A stretch of DNA of 64,000 nucleotides from assembly GCF_016899425.1 (NCBI RefSeq), contig NZ_CP045995.1, positions 2,666,001-2,730,000 of the forward strand, in the 5' to 3' direction. Each line of letters begins with the position of its first letter. The first letter of the stretch is position 1. The notes under the pieces are model-generated. The model saw only the letters and a program-made list of their open reading frames with translations, was not told where the DNA came from and searched no databases. The stretch is from Burkholderia sp. MS389 (lineage in GTDB: Bacteria > Pseudomonadota > Gammaproteobacteria > Burkholderiales > Burkholderiaceae). Below, in pieces: positions 61,664 through 64,000 of this stretch. A program made the translations under genes and the position numbers.

Positions 61664-61973
61664 GGCAGGTCCTCGGATCGGGGCGGACGACATGTCCGCG
61701 AACAGGACGCAGAGCGTATGTGCGCGCGGCCGGCGCAACAAGACGAGCAATCATTCCGGTATGCAGACTACCCGACTCGTCGGCGCGTGCCGGCCGGTTT
61801 CCCGTGCGATTTTCCAAGGGTCGATTCGCATTTAAAAATGTCTGACTACGATGCATCGACGTGGCGAATCCGGCGCATACTCGGTGCTCTCCCCCCGCCT
61901 GGCCTTCGCATGCCGGGCCCCGATGCGCTGCGCCATCGGCGCGGCCATGCCGCTCGGTACGCACGAGGAGCGC
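61664..61973. other. Divergent intergenic region of about 310 bases
   Basis: No gene is supported between the methyltransferase and TreZ-like genes. AT-richer patches near 61740-61860 probably contain both promoters. No specific operator was recognised. Confidence 0.5.
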
Positions 61974-63629
61974 ATGATGTCCGATTGTCCGCACGATCCG
62001 TACGCGCAGCACTACATCCATTGTTTGCCGTTTGGCGCGCAGCCCTGCGGCGCGCTGTGCACGACGCCGCGCACGCATTTCCGCGTGTGGGCGCCCGGCA
62101 GCACCCACGTCGAGCTCGAACTCGATACCGGCTACGGCCCGATGCTCGTCCCGATGACGAGCGCCGGCCCGAACTGGTTCGAGGTCTTCGTCGACTGCGG
62201 CGCGGGCGCACGTTACCGCTATCGTCTCGACGACACCGTATCGATTCCCGATCCCGCGTCGCGCTCGCAGCCCGACGGGCTCGACGGCCCGAGCGAGGTC
62301 GTCGATCCGCGCGCGTTCACGTGGCGCAATACGTTCTGGCACGGGCGCGCGTGGGAAGACATCGCGCTCTACGCGATCCGCCCGCACGCGGTGGGCGGCT
62401 TCGACGGCGTGCGCCGCCGGCTGCCGCAACTCGCGCGCCTCGGCGTGACCGCGCTGGAGCTGCTCGCGTCGCCGCACGACAGCCTGCCGTTCGCGCCGCT
62501 CGCGGCCGAAGGCGGCCCCGACGCGCTGAAGGCACTGATCGACGCTGCGCACGGCTACGGTCTCGCGGTGCTGCTGGAACTCGACTACGCGCGCTTCGGC
62601 AGCGGCACCGACGCGCTGCGCCACTACGCGGGGCCGTTCTTCCATACGCGCGACGATCCGCTGCAGGCCGCGCCGCTCGCGCTCGATCATCCGGAAGTTT
62701 GCGATTTCTTCTGCGACAACGCGCTGTACTGGATCGACGAATACCGCTGCGACGGGCTGCGCCTGCGCGAAGCCGACCGGATCGGCGTGTCGTGGCTGCG
62801 CGAGATCGCGGATCGCGTGCGCGCCGCCGTGCCGGCCGACCGGCTGATCCACCTCGTGCTCGGCAGCGAGCGGCATCCGGCGCATCTCGCCGATACCCAT
62901 TTCGATGCGCAGTGGAACGGCTGCGGCGAACGCGCGCTGCACCGGCTCACCGGGCGCGACACGTCGGCTCATGAAGGCATTTCCACGCACCAGTCGATTC
63001 ACACGCTCGCCCGCGCGCTGACCGCGGCCGGCGCGGCGTACCAGCCGGCCGCATCGGCGGACGGGATGGCCGCCGACAGCGGACTGTCGCTGACGTCGCT
63101 CGTACTGTCCGACGGCGCATGGCGCGACAGCGGCCCGGGCGATCACGGGCAGGCGGCCGGCTTGGCCGCGCTCGCGCTGTCGCTGCTCACGCCGCAGATC
63201 CCGCTGATCTTCGACGAAACCGCGCGCGACATCGACCGTGCGCATTTCGTGCAGTCGGCGCTCGCGGTGCGCGCGAAGCTGATCGCGCCGAGGCTGTCCG
63301 ATTGCCGGCCACAGGCAGCCCATGCGCTCAAGGCGGACGGCGACGGCGATGCCGACGCGCTGTGCGCATCATGGCGGCTCGCCGACGACGAGACGTTGAC
63401 GATCGCGTTGAACCTGTCGCCCGATGCGGTGCCGTTCGACGCACCGGTCGGGCGGGTGGTGTTCGAGACGCCGGCACGCGCGCGCGACCGGGTCGAGGAA
63501 GGGGAGTTGCCGCCGTATTCGCTCGTCGCGTGGCTGACGGGCGACGTCAATCGCTACGCGCTGACGCACGACGTGCGTCGCCTCGACGACGGTTCATGGC
63601 GCGGCAGGCGTCCGAACCTGAACGCATGA
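61974..63629 (+). CDS. TreZ-like GH13 protein, probably catalytically inactive
   Basis: A 551-residue protein with the order of malto-oligosyltrehalose trehalohydrolase: CBM48-like domain (FRVWAPGSTHVELEL), GH13 barrel and C-terminal sheet (WRLADDETLTIALNLS). The GH13 active-site motifs are altered. Region I, usually DVVYNH, reads ELDYARFG; region II, usually DGxRLDA, reads DGLRLREA, so the nucleophile Asp is lost; region III reads LVLGSERH in place of a Glu-acid motif. It may be a pseudoenzyme or carbohydrate-binding protein. GAGGAG precedes ATGATG. No trehalose genes are adjacent. Confidence 0.8.
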   Translation: MMSDCPHDPYAQHYIHCLPFGAQPCGALCTTPRTHFRVWAPGSTHVELELDTGYGPMLVPMTSAGPNWFEVFVDCGAGARYRYRLDDTVSIPDPASRSQPDGLDGPSEVVDPRAFTWRNTFWHGRAWEDIALYAIRPHAVGGFDGVRRRLPQLARLGVTALELLASPHDSLPFAPLAAEGGPDALKALIDAAHGYGLAVLLELDYARFGSGTDALRHYAGPFFHTRDDPLQAAPLALDHPEVCDFFCDNALYWIDEYRCDGLRLREADRIGVSWLREIADRVRAAVPADRLIHLVLGSERHPAHLADTHFDAQWNGCGERALHRLTGRDTSAHEGISTHQSIHTLARALTAAGAAYQPAASADGMAADSGLSLTSLVLSDGAWRDSGPGDHGQAAGLAALALSLLTPQIPLIFDETARDIDRAHFVQSALAVRAKLIAPRLSDCRPQAAHALKADGDGDADALCASWRLADDETLTIALNLSPDAVPFDAPVGRVVFETPARARDRVEEGELPPYSLVAWLTGDVNRYALTHDVRRLDDGSWRGRRPNLNA

Positions 63630-63707
63630 GCCGATGAACGCGTGAGGCGGCGTGGCGGGGCGGTAAGCGATCGTGCGCGGCCGCGCTGCCGGAAAGCGCC
63701 GAATTAA

Positions 63708-64000
63708 TTACCAGAACCCGCGAATGCCCGCGATGCCGTACGCGCCATGACGGCGCGCATCGTCGAGGTGCGCGCGCGTCATGCCGCCGAGCGCGAACAC
63801 GGGCATCGCGGCCTGTGCGGCCAGCGCGTCGAATCGCGCCCAGCCGAGCGCTGGCGCACCGGGGTGGCTGAGCGTCGGCAGCACCGGCGACAGCGTGACG
63901 AAATCCGCGCCGGCGCGCGCGGCCAGCAGCAGATCGTCTTCCGAGTGGCACGCCGCGGACACCCAGCGTCCGGCCGGCAGCGGCCGCTGCACGGCGGCGC
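63708..64000 (-). CDS. Thiamine-phosphate-synthase-like (TenI) domain protein, partial
   Basis: The C-terminal 94 or more residues of a gene that continues beyond the right edge. CHSEDDLLLAARAGADFVTLSPV and VFALGGMT belong to the ThiE/TenI barrel. The ending YGIAGIRGFW is typical of the Nudix hydrolase-TenI fusion proteins of Betaproteobacteria, so the missing N-terminus may be a MutT-like domain. This cannot be checked within the window. Confidence 0.8.
   Translation of the reverse strand, partial: AAVQRPLPAGRWVSAACHSEDDLLLAARAGADFVTLSPVLPTLSHPGAPALGWARFDALAAQAAMPVFALGGMTRAHLDDARRHGAYGIAGIRGFW

Noticed and set aside
60888-63323. An 811-codon open frame on the minus strand opposite the TreZ-like and methyltransferase region
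   Set aside because: It has biased Arg/His composition, overlaps recognisable genes on both strands, and lacks a recognisable domain.

Overview
The window is a GC-rich (roughly two-thirds G+C by eye) stretch of a Burkholderia genome, most likely Burkholderia cepacia complex. The grounds are the protein types and codon bias, a Wsp chemosensory operon that lacks wspR, and a 12-gene exopolysaccharide block whose gene content matches, from memory, the Bcam1330-1341 type cluster of B. cenocepacia. No tRNA, rRNA, CRISPR array or prophage was seen. Species and replicon are inferred, not shown.

Layout. 1-7.5 kb: wspA (partial)-wspB-wspC-wspD-wspE-wspF, a surface-sensing signalling operon, interrupted between wspC and wspD by a tnpB-only IS200/IS605-type element. 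7.5-9.0 kb: a fluoride riboswitch and CLC-type fluoride exporter. 9.0-24.9 kb: housekeeping and stress genes (riboflavin synthase, ABC exporter, Dyp peroxidase, OsmC-like protein, AraC regulator with MntH, PAP2 phosphatase, SDR and MDR oxidoreductases, AI-2E-type permease, SYLF lipoprotein, DUF883 protein, secreted nuclease). 25.1-27.8 kb: two YCII proteins, a VOC protein and an ECF42-like sigma factor. 28.0-31.7 kb: rubrerythrin, Fe-S oxidoreductase and DUF3501 gene, interrupted by a second copy of the same tnpB element.

31.7-48.4 kb is the exopolysaccharide locus. It holds an AT-rich control region with an FNR/CRP-type palindrome, a protein with an IS402-like DNA-binding domain, manC, an undecaprenyl-phosphate sugar transferase, ugd, a low-molecular-weight tyrosine phosphatase, wza, wzc, four glycosyltransferases and a Wzy-type polymerase. 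No wzx is visible. A candidate sigma-54 promoter precedes the main operon, and a sigma-54 activator of VpsR/FleQ type lies about 5 kb beyond the locus. Wsp signalling, c-di-GMP-type regulators and the exopolysaccharide genes could together form a biofilm module; this is inference from content.

48.4-64.0 kb: MFS/HxlR divergent pair, AraC regulator, FKBP isomerase, hydrolase-like protein, the sigma-54 activator, GtrA-like protein, an orphan amino-acid-binding protein, a RES-Xre toxin-antitoxin pair, a PPP phosphatase, DUF1345 protein, GST, methyltransferase, a TreZ-like protein lacking recognisable catalytic residues, and a truncated thiamine-phosphate-synthase-like gene at the right edge.

The most unusual feature is the pair of tnpB elements. 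Both sit exactly at a Shine-Dalgarno sequence inside an operon, in the same orientation relative to the host operon, and leave GGAG intact for the downstream gene. Both proteins lack the usual second RuvC glutamate but carry one about 44 residues later.
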